A DNA stretch of 64,000 nucleotides from Paenibacillus solanacearum (GCF_910593845.1 NZ_CAJVAS010000028.1:21790-85789), one strand, 5' to 3'. Counted from the first letter of the stretch, positions 50,756 to 59,801 are shown. Made by a program: numbers and translations. Notes: generated by a model not told the origin, from the sequence alone.

Positions 50756-52747
50756 TTATACTTTGCTCGTCATTAAGCTGACGTAAGTATCTAATTGATC
50801 TTGTGGTAAATTAGAAGCAATAGTGGCCAAGCAATGTTTAATAAATTGAGTGTCCCCCATTGAAGATCGAATAGGATGATCCCAATTGATATAAATCTTT
50901 CGAGTAGAGGGATTTACTTGACAAAACATCTTAACATTTTTTTTATTCCCTTGTTTTAATTCGATATTAAAATTTTGTCGGCCGATATTGATGTTTCGTT
51001 TCCATATATCGGCGTTCCTATCAAGAAACAACTCTTTGGTTTCGTAATTGACTTTATAACCGTTTTCTCCATCTTCTAGGGCTTCTACTTCATAAACAGA
51101 GAATGAAGACAATTTCCCCTCTGCTTTCGGGAGTACAGAAGGACAGAGTTTTAAGTCGCTCATATCAGTTGACTCATAAAAGGCATCTTCCACTTCTGAA
51201 TTTTCAATTGCAAGATTGGCAATTACTTGACTCGCTTCTAGTATCGTATCTCGGTAAGACTGATACTTCTTCTGAAAATTTACTAAGCTCGCATTGATAT
51301 CGCTTCGAGCTATAATAGCGTCTACTAGCTCCTTCATAACTCCTGTTAGTCGGTCCGGGTACTCACCGACTACTTGCTTTTTCACCAAGTTATACACTTT
51401 ACTTTCTTTATAAAAACCATCTCTGCCAGGATTGATATCCTCAACTGCATCTATCCCACTAAAAATATTAATCTCACCCGAAATCTGTGTAAGTGCAACT
51501 TTCGAAGACCCAGATAATATTTGATCAAAACCAAAAAAAGTAGGTTCTCCAACGGCCACTCCCTTAACCCGGATTAATATTCCTCTTAATTCCGCTGGCA
51601 AAATAAGAGAAGATTGCCCCACTAAAAATCCTTTGGCAAACATTTTATTATTTTCATCAAAAAGCTCAATTTTTTTTACAATATCTTTATCATGTTGAAA
51701 ATCGAGCTTTGTAGCAGGTTTTATGATACGTCGCTCAAGTGCTTCTTTACTTTTATCATTTTTGATAAAGATATTGATTGGAATTGACTCCTTAGCTCTA
51801 TCTATTTCATCTTGAATATACTCTCCTAACTCGGAGGGTATGTTCTCATGAATCTTTGCATTAACTGGTATAATCCTGCTAAGATGCCACTCAAACTGAT
51901 CAAATCCACTAAAACTCGCTACATTCCGAGCACCCTTTTTTCCATCGTCCTTAAGATCATTTCGCACAAAATCCTTTATGTTATAGAGTTTAATTTGTGT
52001 GTAAGATTGATGCTTCTTCTGACCGGTTACAGTTTCTATCGCTATTTCGCAAAAGTTATCTATTTGCTCCAGGCTCTTACTAGGTTCTAAAGAGAAAAGC
52101 TTATTGAAATTAATTTTTGCAGTAAGTTCAAAATCTGAAGCATCATAAGCATACCAAATATCACATTTACAATAAGTAACTTGTTCGAATTTAATTTTGA
52201 ATCTATCAATTTGCGTTGAAAATTCGTTCCCATGCTCATCTGTTACTCTTCTTATTTTAATACAATTTAAAACAGCTTTATTCTCATGACCATTCAAAAA
52301 TAGGTGCTCTACATCAATTTCTTTAGCTCCGCTCAGATCAAATTGAACTTTGTCTTCATATATTGCTTTCTTTTTTGTCTTCACTTCTATCATTTCACAG
52401 TAACGAGCAGGAGCGAGAAACCCGATCCCTTTTCCGCCAATTCTCGGTCTACCTTTTATAGCTGTAAGTTCACTTTTCCTATAGCTTTTTCCAATTCGAA
52501 TATAATCTCGAATAAACTCGATTGGTCCCATACCATTACCATCATCTGTAATTGTTAAAGATTCAAAATCAGGCCCAAACTCAAGTTCGACTGCTTCTGC
52601 GTCCGCATCATATGAATTGGATATTATTTCTTTTACTGCTTTTACAAATGGTTGATACACGCCTGAAAGTTCTCGTAAAACATCCGGGCTTATTCCGCCA
52701 AATCTTAAAGCCTTAATATTATTTTGATCTATTACAACTTGCTCCAT
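50756..52747 (-). CDS. GHKL (HSP90/MutL/MORC-like) ATPase 2
   Basis: 663 aa. The ATPase site is complete: N-box VKEIISNSYDADAEAVELEF (~37-56), G1 ITDDGNGMG (~69-77) and lid RPRIGGKGIGFLAPARYCEM (~100-120). This is the pattern of standalone HSP90-like ATPases. A transducer-like region, a long middle domain and a C-terminal beta domain (RKIYINWDHPIRSSMG) follow; I do not recognise a nuclease. GGAGG seven to eight bases before the ATG; only three bases separate it from the propeller gene. It shares no obvious similarity with GHKL ATPase 1 outside the ATP site. ATP-dependent clamp or switch function is inferred. Confidence 0.9.
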   Translation of the reverse strand: MEQVVIDQNNIKALRFGGISPDVLRELSGVYQPFVKAVKEIISNSYDADAEAVELEFGPDFESLTITDDGNGMGPIEFIRDYIRIGKSYRKSELTAIKGRPRIGGKGIGFLAPARYCEMIEVKTKKKAIYEDKVQFDLSGAKEIDVEHLFLNGHENKAVLNCIKIRRVTDEHGNEFSTQIDRFKIKFEQVTYCKCDIWYAYDASDFELTAKINFNKLFSLEPSKSLEQIDNFCEIAIETVTGQKKHQSYTQIKLYNIKDFVRNDLKDDGKKGARNVASFSGFDQFEWHLSRIIPVNAKIHENIPSELGEYIQDEIDRAKESIPINIFIKNDKSKEALERRIIKPATKLDFQHDKDIVKKIELFDENNKMFAKGFLVGQSSLILPAELRGILIRVKGVAVGEPTFFGFDQILSGSSKVALTQISGEINIFSGIDAVEDINPGRDGFYKESKVYNLVKKQVVGEYPDRLTGVMKELVDAIIARSDINASLVNFQKKYQSYRDTILEASQVIANLAIENSEVEDAFYESTDMSDLKLCPSVLPKAEGKLSSFSVYEVEALEDGENGYKVNYETKELFLDRNADIWKRNINIGRQNFNIELKQGNKKNVKMFCQVNPSTRKIYINWDHPIRSSMGDTQFIKHCLATIASNLPQDQLDTYVSLMTSKV

Positions 52748-52750
52748 ATA

Positions 52751-53695
52751 TTATTCCTCCAATGTACCAATCACTAAACTTCCATAATCCTTGTTCTCTA
52801 ACTCAAATATCAACAATTTTTCTTTGCTTATTTGTGATATATATGGAATAGATTCGCTAGGATACGAGATTGTTTTAACTGTTTTTGTGCCTCTATTTGT
52901 TATCTTGAACGCATTATTTTCATCAATCCACGCTACAATTGTTTCATTCAACACGCCATCTGCAATTGTAGTGTTCTCGAATGAGCGCGAATTGAACACT
53001 TCAAAATTACCGAATATACGTCGGGTTGTCAGCCGCGTTTGCTGTAAACAGATTTCTTCGATTTTTTCCCCAGTTATTTTGTTCAAATTAACCAGTTCAT
53101 TCAGCGGTGTGAAGAAAATCAGTTGCTCTCCGAATGTCCCTTGAAAGTAGTTTCCGAAGTACCCTGGATGTTCCCACAATGTAATTCCGTTCGAATCCAC
53201 ACAAGCTAAGCCATCATTTTTTTGAACCAACGACAGATCCTCATCAACAGGCCAACGATAATGTGCCAATTGCCCTTGTATTGAAAGGCGACCATCATTC
53301 AAATCAATTTTCTTGTTCCCTATGGTACACCAGTTACCTGTAAACTCATTAATTATTGGCAGCCTGTATTTTTCAACTAAAACAGCCTCATCTATCTCCC
53401 AACGAAAACTCATATAACTAACGTCGAACGCCCCAATGCCGTCAATTTTCAAGTGAGATCGAGCGTCAGAAATACGCGCTAGAAATACAATATTATTTCT
53501 CGAACCAAGAATGCAGTTATATATGGTTTGAACAGTTTTTGTCTCACCATTATCAATTTCTATCTTCACGATTGTACGACGATTCGTATTTTCGTTTCGA
53601 TGACAAAACACTACATGTTGCTGCAGCAAGATAGCCCATTTGGTTACATCCCAGTACTTTGGGAACATCCCTCTCCAAATTCGTTTAAACTTCAT
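52751..53695 (-). CDS. beta-propeller-like protein of the DGQHR/radical-SAM operon
   Basis: 314 aa, soluble, with repeating beta blades: HVVFCHRNENTNRRTIVKIE, NIVFLARISDARSHLKIDG, LACVDSNGITLWEHPGYF, QLIFFTPLNELVNLNKITGE and IVAWIDENNAFKITNRG, each with hydrophobic strand, turn, Asp-Asn/Gly turn and Trp. This is WD/PQQ-like periodicity without a named family. Its ATG overlaps the DGQHR stop (TAATG), so it is coupled to that gene. Probably an adaptor or recognition subunit. Confidence 0.7.
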   Translation of the reverse strand: MKFKRIWRGMFPKYWDVTKWAILLQQHVVFCHRNENTNRRTIVKIEIDNGETKTVQTIYNCILGSRNNIVFLARISDARSHLKIDGIGAFDVSYMSFRWEIDEAVLVEKYRLPIINEFTGNWCTIGNKKIDLNDGRLSIQGQLAHYRWPVDEDLSLVQKNDGLACVDSNGITLWEHPGYFGNYFQGTFGEQLIFFTPLNELVNLNKITGEKIEEICLQQTRLTTRRIFGNFEVFNSRSFENTTIADGVLNETIVAWIDENNAFKITNRGTKTVKTISYPSESIPYISQISKEKLLIFELENKDYGSLVIGTLEE

Positions 53696-54681
53696 TAAGT
53701 GGCCTCAACTTTGGAGAATATGATTTCATCTAGTTTATTTTTGACTACGTCGGCACCTTTGCGCCCGGAGATCCCGTTAAACTCTCCATTACTCATCCAA
53801 TTGATGTGGCTAGCGCGTGATAGCAAGTTTTTTAATTTAACTAGATCAAGTTCCTTAGTTTTACGGTTAAGACATTCTACAACTAAGAAGCCACCTAGTT
53901 TGCTTAGTGCAAGGGTACCCATCGTTTTTTTGATTAGCGAATTTTTAGTTACTTGCCAAGCATCTGGCCATACCTCAGATACAATTTTCCAATACCCTGT
54001 AGCAATCTCATACTTTTGGTTAAAACTCAGAGCTTTAATTTCACCTGATTGAAATAACTCAATTAAGGAACCCCTTAAGGAATCTAAACTTACTGCTCTT
54101 TTAGCCCCACGGACACCGTTAAGATTCACTTTCTGATACCACGGACTACCAATTTCCGATTCCAACTTAACAACTAGTTGTGAGAGTTCATCATTTTTAC
54201 GATCATTAAACCAGACATGGCTCATATTGACTTTCTTTTGTTCTCTATTAATTGTGATGAACAATTCCTGTTCTGCATCTAGGTCGAGATTTTGGAATAG
54301 CATGAATGGAATAGGTAAGTTCGTATACTGGCTATCCATCAGACCAAGAACCCGGTGTTGTCCGTCTATAATGGAAAGGCACGACTTCACAGGCAACTGA
54401 AGCCTTCCATACCCAGAATCGTTATGTGGAATGAAAGAACAGTCATCTCGTGCATTCAATAAAATAGGTGTAACAAATCCTGTTGGCTTTTCACTAACAT
54501 ATTTTGCAAAGGCCCTCGCTCGTTTCATATCTGCGGGACGTTGGTACCCAATTCTACCTTCTTGTGGTGGGAAATGGTCAGAAAATGTGAGTTGTCGCGC
54601 CTGCTCTTTGCTTAAATAACCTATAAATATGGTTTGATTTTTTTGAACATTTTTAACGACTTCAATAAGAACCTCTTTCAT
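53695..54681 (-). CDS. DGQHR-domain protein (DndB-like)
   Basis: 328 aa. The family signature CLSIIDGQHRVLGLMD lies near residue 103, with IPFMLFQNLDLDAEQELFIT and INREQKKVN following, the ParB/sulfiredoxin-like core of DGQHR proteins. RPADMKRARAFAKYV before it is also typical. DndB, the best-known member, represses the phosphorothioation dnd operon; other DGQHR proteins accompany DNA-modification islands. No dndA, C, D or E genes are in the window, so it is not a standard Dnd locus. First gene of a five-gene operon; five GTTAC repeats lie in its promoter region, which would fit autoregulation (inference). Confidence 0.9.
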   Translation of the reverse strand: MKEVLIEVVKNVQKNQTIFIGYLSKEQARQLTFSDHFPPQEGRIGYQRPADMKRARAFAKYVSEKPTGFVTPILLNARDDCSFIPHNDSGYGRLQLPVKSCLSIIDGQHRVLGLMDSQYTNLPIPFMLFQNLDLDAEQELFITINREQKKVNMSHVWFNDRKNDELSQLVVKLESEIGSPWYQKVNLNGVRGAKRAVSLDSLRGSLIELFQSGEIKALSFNQKYEIATGYWKIVSEVWPDAWQVTKNSLIKKTMGTLALSKLGGFLVVECLNRKTKELDLVKLKNLLSRASHINWMSNGEFNGISGRKGADVVKNKLDEIIFSKVEAT

Positions 54682-54702
54682 CCGATTCTCTCACGTCTTT
54701 CA

Positions 54703-54780
54703 CTGTTAAATAGTATTGTAACGAATAAAACCGTAACATATGTAACTGCGACATTAGTAACAGCAAAAAAATATCGTAAC
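54703..54780 (-). promoter_or_regulatory. promoter region with five GTTAC direct repeats (candidate operator)
   Basis: On the minus strand GTTAC occurs at 54776-54780, 54757-54761, 54742-54746, 54733-54737 and 54718-54722, all in the same orientation, with start spacings 19, 15, 9 and 15. A TACTAT -10-like box in ACAATACTATTTAACAG follows the last repeat, about 25-35 bases before the DGQHR gene ATG. The array would overlap the -35 region of this operon's promoter. Confidence 0.6.
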
Positions 54781-54812
54781 AATGTGTCGATCTTACCGTC
54801 TCATTCAAAGTC

Positions 54813-54848
54813 AAATTAAAACCTCGAAAGAAACTCCCCTCCGAGGTT
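54813..54848 (-). terminator. possible terminator upstream of the DGQHR operon
   Basis: Minus strand: AACCTCG, 15-base loop, CGAGGTT, then TTAATTT. A seven-pair stem with a weak T-run, between the 55-kb pseudogene and the operon promoter. Confidence 0.5.
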
Positions 54849-55064
54849 CACCGATATTTTAAGGCAAGTTAATTTTACAATCTTGTCTACTCTTGTGCAA
54901 GCTATTTGTTGCTGCACGTCATAGTCGCTAGTATCCGTCTGTTTAGAGGTTTATCTGAAATTTCAATTTTTCAACTACGACAGCTTCGCTGCCCAGTTCA
55001 CTCTCGGGCAAATACTGTTGAACCAAATTCAAACTGCTCCGGCGTTAAGCCGCCATTCGCTTAT

Positions 55065-55615
55065 TTACCTAGTATTGCGAGCTCATCAGTAAACTCTGCG
55101 GACAGCATTTTTTCCACCAATCCATCCGCTCGTCTGTAGAATGGAATGGCTCTTCTTGTTGCTCCGCAGTTCTGCTTCAGTAATATGCAAAATGTGCTCA
55201 TAGCTTGTCGTCGGCTCTTCGCTCGAGCTTCCGTCCTCATACTGAATCGTAATGGCTTCCGTATGTTCACTCGTTTCAACATGAGGTCCAACTGATTCAT
55301 TTCCCAGAATACCCCATGAATGATACCGATTCTTGTAACGTCTAATGTAGCTACATCGACTCCGTCCTCTGTATCCATGATTGTCTTCACAGCAAAACGG
55401 CTATAATATCCTCCAAATTATCGATTCTCGCGTTGTCTCGATTATCAGTATAAGTGGATCCCCACCAGTCTACGTTTCCAGCAGACAGCTGCACTTCTTA
55501 CAGCTCGCATCAAATTCATCGGCCATCTTCTGAACAATTCGAGAAAGCTGCTTAACATCAGCATCCGTATTTTCACCGGGTACGAAAATACTAAAATGGC
55601 AAGGAACTGACGACG
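55065..55615 (-). pseudogene. decayed gene, multiple frameshifts
   Basis: Successive minus-strand frames give coherent pieces in order: HFSIFVPGENTDADVKQLSR followed by IVQKMADEFDASC, then VDWWGSTYTDNRDNARIDNL and EDIIAVL, then ATLDVTRIGIIHGVFWEMNQ, then HVETSEHTEAITIQYEDGSS and HILHITEAELRSN. Together they look like one hypothetical protein of about 180 aa broken by at least three frameshifts. I do not recognise the family. Confidence 0.55.
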
Positions 55616-55863
55616 GCTCTTAGAACCATTTTAATGATACGAAGGTTCAGTCTTGCGGCAGCTTGCGCTTTTGAAAAGTGCGGCGAGTTCACATTCCCAT
55701 CCCACCTGTACTACTCCCCAAACCCGCTCCACCACTGGATCTCAGCCTTCTGTACCATTGTCCACTTCTAAATAAGTTTGCCACTCCCTCTCCTTCCCCA
55801 TCGAACGCCGCAACCCCAATCCCCACAAGGCTTTCCAGCCTTTTCTCCTCTCATTACTCAATC

Positions 55864-56246
55864 CGTAGATGCAAAATAAGTTTGCCGCAGAAACCGGAGA
55901 TCAACAGAGTAAAAGCCATTAAAATCATCAGAAACAGCCAAAAAAATGCAAAACAAGTCGGTTGGGAAATGCTTGAGAAAACATTTGGAGAGATAAAAAA
56001 AGGAAAAAGCTTAAGTGTAGCAAGGGTTTTGGATTGGGATAAGCTTGGACATGACCTTATCGGGACGAGACATATGAGGCTAAATCAAGGTTTATCTTTG
56101 CCGCGGCGAATGGTTTGGATTATCTGCCTGGGAGATCGCTTGAGAAAAGAGAAAAGCCGAGCCAAAAATCAGGGCAAATGCCTAATTCCGGTCGGCTCAG
56201 CGGTAAACTTATTTTGCTTAGTGGCAGACTAATTTTGTTTTCTACA
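55864..56246 (+). mobile_element. short IS21-type (MITE-like) element, copy 2
   Basis: A ~383-bp element with inverted ends: left CGTAGATGCAAAATAAGTTT, and right (read inward) TGTAGAAAACAAAATTAGTC followed by a second repeat with AAGTTTACCGCTGAG. Interior blocks match copy 1 at 14031-14342 (AACCGGAGATC, TGCCTAATTCCGG-type end) in the same orientation. There is no transposase inside. The right end overlaps the 3' end of rlmCD and supplies its stop codon. Confidence 0.7.
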
Positions 56247-57797
56247 ACCATCCCACACTAACAAAGCCACCGCTTCTACATGAACCGTATGCGGAAACAT
56301 ATCCACCGGCTGCACCTCGACGGTGCGATACCCGCCGTCCTCGAGGACGCGCAGATCCCGCGCCAGTGTCGCCGGGTTGCACGACACGTACACCACACGA
56401 TCCGGTCGCATCGCGAGGATCGTCTCGAGCAGCGCCGCGTCACAGCCCTTCCGCGGCGGGTCGACGACGATGACGTCAGGGGCGATGCCCTGACGCTTCC
56501 ACGCGGGGATGACCTCCTCCGCCGCGCCGACCTCGAACTGAACGTTATGCATCCCGTTCAGCAGCGCATTGCGCCGAGCATCGTCTATCGCTTCGCGGAC
56601 GATCTCGACGCCGTACACCTCGCGTGCGCGCTGCGCGAGGAACAAAGAGATCGTGCCGATGCCGCAGTAGGCATCGATCACGGTTTCTTCGCCGCGCAGC
56701 GAGGCGTAGTCAAGCGCTTTGCGGTACAGCACCTCGGTCTGTACCGGGTTCACTTGATAGAACGAGCGCGCCGAGATGGCGAAGCGGATGTCTCCGATCG
56801 TATCGTAGATCACGTCGCTGCCCCAGAGCACCCGCGTCTCGTCGCCGAAGATCACATTCGTCCGCTCGCGGTTGATGTTCTGGCAGATGCTGCGCACATC
56901 AGGGATCGCTTCCCGAATGAGCCCGACAAGCTCGTCCGCGCGGGAAATGTTCGTGCCGTTGGTCACAAGCACGACCATAATCTCGCCCGTGTTGAACCCG
57001 TAGCGCGCGATAACGTGGCGCAGCAGCCCTTTGCCGCTCGCTTCGTCGTACGGTCGGATGCCCAGCTCCCGGGCGATGCGCTTCACGGCAGCAACAACAG
57101 TGTCGTTGTGCTCGTGCTGGATGAGGCACGCCTCCATATCGATGATGCGGTGGCTGCCCTGCGCATAAAAGCCGCCGATCAGGCCGCCCTCTTCCGAGCC
57201 GAGGCCGATCGGCACCTGCGCCTTGTTGCGGTAACGCCACGGGTCGCTCATGCCGAGCGTCGGATGGACGACGATGCTCCCGTCAGACTCGTCGCCAACC
57301 ACCGCTCCCGCTTCCGTCCGCGAAGCCAACGCAGCCGCCTTGCTTCCATGCTCCTCCGCCTGCCCGACCGCTCCCGCAACCCGCAGCTTCCCGATCCGCT
57401 CCAGGCTGTCCATGACCAGCTGCCGCTTCCAGCGCAGCTGCGCGTCGTAGCTCATGTGCTGCAGCTGGCAGCCGCCGCACTGCTTGTAGATCGGACACGG
57501 CGCGTTCACGCGGTCCGGGCTTGGCTCCACCACTTCGAGCAGCTTCGCGTAGCCGTACTGCTTCTTCAGCTTGAGCACCTTCGCCCGCACCCGCTCGCCC
57601 GGCAGGGCGCCCTGAATAAAAAGGGTAAAGCCGTTCACACGGCCTACCCCTTCTCCGTCATGTCCGATGCCGATGACATCGGCGATATATTCTTCGTTCT
57701 TCGCGACGGGCAGTCCGCTGAGATCGGCCGTTGCCGTACCCGCGGCGGCTTGTCCAGCCCGCCCGCCGAAGCCTCGCTTATTGCTCTTCCTGCTCAT
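56229..57797 (-). CDS. rlmCD: 23S rRNA (uracil-C5)-methyltransferase, RlmCD/TrmA family
   Basis: 522 aa. N-terminal TRAM domain (~35-95: VIGIGHDGEGVGRVNGFTLF), FeS cysteines CPIYKQCGGC (~100) with a later Cys (EACLIQH), then the SAM-dependent methyltransferase core: VIDAYCGIGTISLFLAQRAR, VDPPRKGCD and YVSCNPATLARDL (catalytic Cys). In Bacillota this FeS enzyme methylates U747/U1939-type positions of 23S rRNA. About 30 extra residues (~130-160) precede WRYRNKAQVP. The ATG overlaps the end of dgkB, the conserved dgkB-rlmCD arrangement. The C-terminus CRKQN and stop derive from the inserted short element, replacing the native tail just after VEAVALL. Confidence 0.95.
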   Translation of the reverse strand: MSRKSNKRGFGGRAGQAAAGTATADLSGLPVAKNEEYIADVIGIGHDGEGVGRVNGFTLFIQGALPGERVRAKVLKLKKQYGYAKLLEVVEPSPDRVNAPCPIYKQCGGCQLQHMSYDAQLRWKRQLVMDSLERIGKLRVAGAVGQAEEHGSKAAALASRTEAGAVVGDESDGSIVVHPTLGMSDPWRYRNKAQVPIGLGSEEGGLIGGFYAQGSHRIIDMEACLIQHEHNDTVVAAVKRIARELGIRPYDEASGKGLLRHVIARYGFNTGEIMVVLVTNGTNISRADELVGLIREAIPDVRSICQNINRERTNVIFGDETRVLWGSDVIYDTIGDIRFAISARSFYQVNPVQTEVLYRKALDYASLRGEETVIDAYCGIGTISLFLAQRAREVYGVEIVREAIDDARRNALLNGMHNVQFEVGAAEEVIPAWKRQGIAPDVIVVDPPRKGCDAALLETILAMRPDRVVYVSCNPATLARDLRVLEDGGYRTVEVQPVDMFPHTVHVEAVALLVWDGCRKQN

Positions 57798-58788
57798 GTT
57801 CGTCCACTCCAGCTTTGTTTTTCCAAGGCAGCTTCATCAGATGCAAGTTCAGCGGCGGCGCCTTGTAGGTCGATTGCCCGGTCTCATCCACGAAAATATG
57901 CAGGTGCTGCGGCAAGTTCGTGAACACGCAGGGAAGCGTGCCGCCGAACTCACCGTCCAGGTTGATCTGCACGTAGTCCGGGGACGTCACCTGGATTTGC
58001 CGCGTCTGCAAATAGATGACGTTCGGGTCGGCCAAGTGCTCGCCGCGCAGCGCCAGCGTCACCACGCGGATAAATTCCGCGAGATTGCACTTGCGCAGAA
58101 TGAGCACGTCGAACAGGCCGTCGCTGAGCGACGCGTCCGGGGCCAGCCGCTCGAAGCCGCCGACGGAGTTGCTGTTCGAGATGAGGAACAGCATCACTTC
58201 CTCATGCAGCTCGATTTCTGCCGTCTGAATGTACAGCTCGATCGGGCGCAGGCGGGGCAGCTTCTCGATCCCTTTCATATAATAAGCCAGTTGGCCGATC
58301 ATCGTCTTGAGCTTGCTCGGCACCTCATACGTCAGCTCCGTCATTGAGCCGCCGCCAGCGATGTTGATGAAATACCGCTGGTTCACTTTTCCTAGATCGA
58401 TCGCCCGCGTATGCTGCGCGAGAATGACGTCGACGGCGGCGTCCCAGCTGCGCGGAATACTCAGCGCCCGAGCGAAGTCGTTCGTCGTCCCGAGCGGCAA
58501 GATGCCGAGCTGCGGACGGTACTCCTTCTCCGCCATGCCGTTGATGACCTCGTACAGCGTGCCGTCGCCGCCGGCCGCGATAATGACGTCGAAGCCGCGC
58601 TCCACCGCGTCGGCCGCAGCCAGCGTGGCGTCGCCCTCGCCCGTCGTCGCGTGCGTGCTTGTCTCCAAACCGCCGCGCTCCAGCCGCTGCAATATTTCCG
58701 GCAGCCTTTTCTTCGCTTCTTCCCTCCCGGAGGAAGGATTATATATTAATCTGGCCCTTCTGGTCCTAGCCGTCATTCTTTCACTCAC
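57778..58788 (-). CDS. dgkB: diacylglycerol kinase DgkB
   Basis: 336 aa lipid kinase that rephosphorylates diacylglycerol released during lipoteichoic-acid synthesis. Signatures: LIYNPSSGREEAKKRL near residue 15, VIIAAGGDGTLYEVINGM (nucleotide-binding GGDGT) at ~70, and LGILPLGTTNDFARAL at ~95. Slightly longer at the C-terminus than B. subtilis DgkB (~300 aa), with a Lys/Glu-rich tail. The start may be the GTG at 58788 or the ATG four codons later (GGTGAG upstream). Overlaps rlmCD by 20 bases. Confidence 0.95.
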   Translation of the reverse strand: MSERMTARTRRARLIYNPSSGREEAKKRLPEILQRLERGGLETSTHATTGEGDATLAAADAVERGFDVIIAAGGDGTLYEVINGMAEKEYRPQLGILPLGTTNDFARALSIPRSWDAAVDVILAQHTRAIDLGKVNQRYFINIAGGGSMTELTYEVPSKLKTMIGQLAYYMKGIEKLPRLRPIELYIQTAEIELHEEVMLFLISNSNSVGGFERLAPDASLSDGLFDVLILRKCNLAEFIRVVTLALRGEHLADPNVIYLQTRQIQVTSPDYVQINLDGEFGGTLPCVFTNLPQHLHIFVDETGQSTYKAPPLNLHLMKLPWKNKAGVDEHEQEEQ

Positions 58789-58900
58789 CCGTTCGCCTGT
58801 GTTTATTCCGTATGATCCTGTGCTTCAGCTCCGTGCAAGTCAATATGTCTGAAGCTTGCCTGCATGTAATTCTTGTATGGTAAAGGCTTCCCGCCGCAGC

Positions 58901-59701
58901 TCAGCCTCGCTCTGCGTCATATGCCGTATCCGCGCTTGCCGCGGGAAGATAAGGTCTGATTTGTTGTTCGATCCACCGGGAAATGTACGGATGGGGCAGC
59001 AGCGCTTCCCCGCCGTAGCGGTAAGCGAATCCGGTAAGTCGTGCCGGGATGACCTGCCTTGTAAAATAGCCTTCGCTCAAGAAGAGCGGTGCGACAATGA
59101 CCGTGTGGTCCGGCTTGCGAACCTTCCAATATTTCATCTTGCGGGGCAGTTGATCCGGCAGCAGCATGGCCGAATCTGCCTCAGCGAAGCCGCCGAGCTC
59201 CCGCACTCGAGCCGCAAGGCGTTCCAGCCCTCGCCGCCAGAGCAGATGAAATCCCTTCTCGATGCTTCCATGGCCGACGAGCATTACGATTTCACGTGAA
59301 GGCTGCACCGACAAGCGGCGCAGCTTGCCGTACACGATCTCGGCAATCACCGGATCGTCGTCAATCGGCGAGGTCCAGTGGATGCGCGCACGCACCGCGA
59401 ACGGCTCCATATCCGTCGGCAGCAGCGGCTGCCGCTTGACGCCGAACGCGTAGCTGATTTCATCGATATGCGTGCTCCCCGACGATACGAATAAGGGGAC
59501 CACGATCAGATCCGTCACGCCGAGCGCTTCAAGCTGCGTAATGCCGTCCTGAATGAGACGCCCTTCCACAATTTCCAGATATGCCGAGCAGATCGGGACC
59601 GTTTCGGGCAGCCGGACGGCCGCTACCGCTTCGTCGACCAAGCGCACCCAGTCGGCGCTCCGCGATCCGTGGCTTATGACTAATATGCCGTATTTTACCA
59701 C
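58901..59701 (-). CDS. CbiX-type sirohydrochlorin chelatase
   Basis: 266 aa with two CbiX half-domains: ISHGSRSADWVRLVDEAV with metal-binding His near residue 10 and VVPLFVSSGSTHIDEI at ~70, then VMLVGHGSIEKGFHLLWRRG at ~140 and VIVAPLFLSEGYFTRQVIPA at ~200. This is the long two-domain form that inserts Fe2+ (siroheme) or Co2+ (cobalamin) into sirohydrochlorin. The start is GTG at 59701 with GGGAGGG upstream. Genes for the rest of the tetrapyrrole pathway are not adjacent, so metal specificity cannot be told. Confidence 0.9.
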   Translation of the reverse strand: MVKYGILVISHGSRSADWVRLVDEAVAAVRLPETVPICSAYLEIVEGRLIQDGITQLEALGVTDLIVVPLFVSSGSTHIDEISYAFGVKRQPLLPTDMEPFAVRARIHWTSPIDDDPVIAEIVYGKLRRLSVQPSREIVMLVGHGSIEKGFHLLWRRGLERLAARVRELGGFAEADSAMLLPDQLPRKMKYWKVRKPDHTVIVAPLFLSEGYFTRQVIPARLTGFAYRYGGEALLPHPYISRWIEQQIRPYLPAASADTAYDAERG

Positions 59702-59801
59702 CGCCTATCCCTCCCGCCCCAAGCATCCAGTCCACAGTGGCGATGACAAAAAGACGCTGCGGCACTCCAACGAACATTGAAACCGTATACTCATCATAAC
59801 A

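Noticed and set aside
53695..54681. Standard Dnd phosphorothioation locus
   Set aside because: Only the DndB-like DGQHR protein is present; no DndA, C, D or E, and no DptF/G/H homologue apart from a generic HerA-like protein.
55678..56232. 184-codon plus-strand frame ending at 56232
   Set aside because: It crosses the short IS21-type element and Pro/Ser-rich flanking DNA; it reads across element ends and has no start signal.
56280..57923. 547-codon plus-strand open frame opposite rlmCD
   Set aside because: A shadow of a GC-rich gene: Arg/His/Ala-rich with no domain, while the minus strand encodes a complete RlmCD with all motifs.
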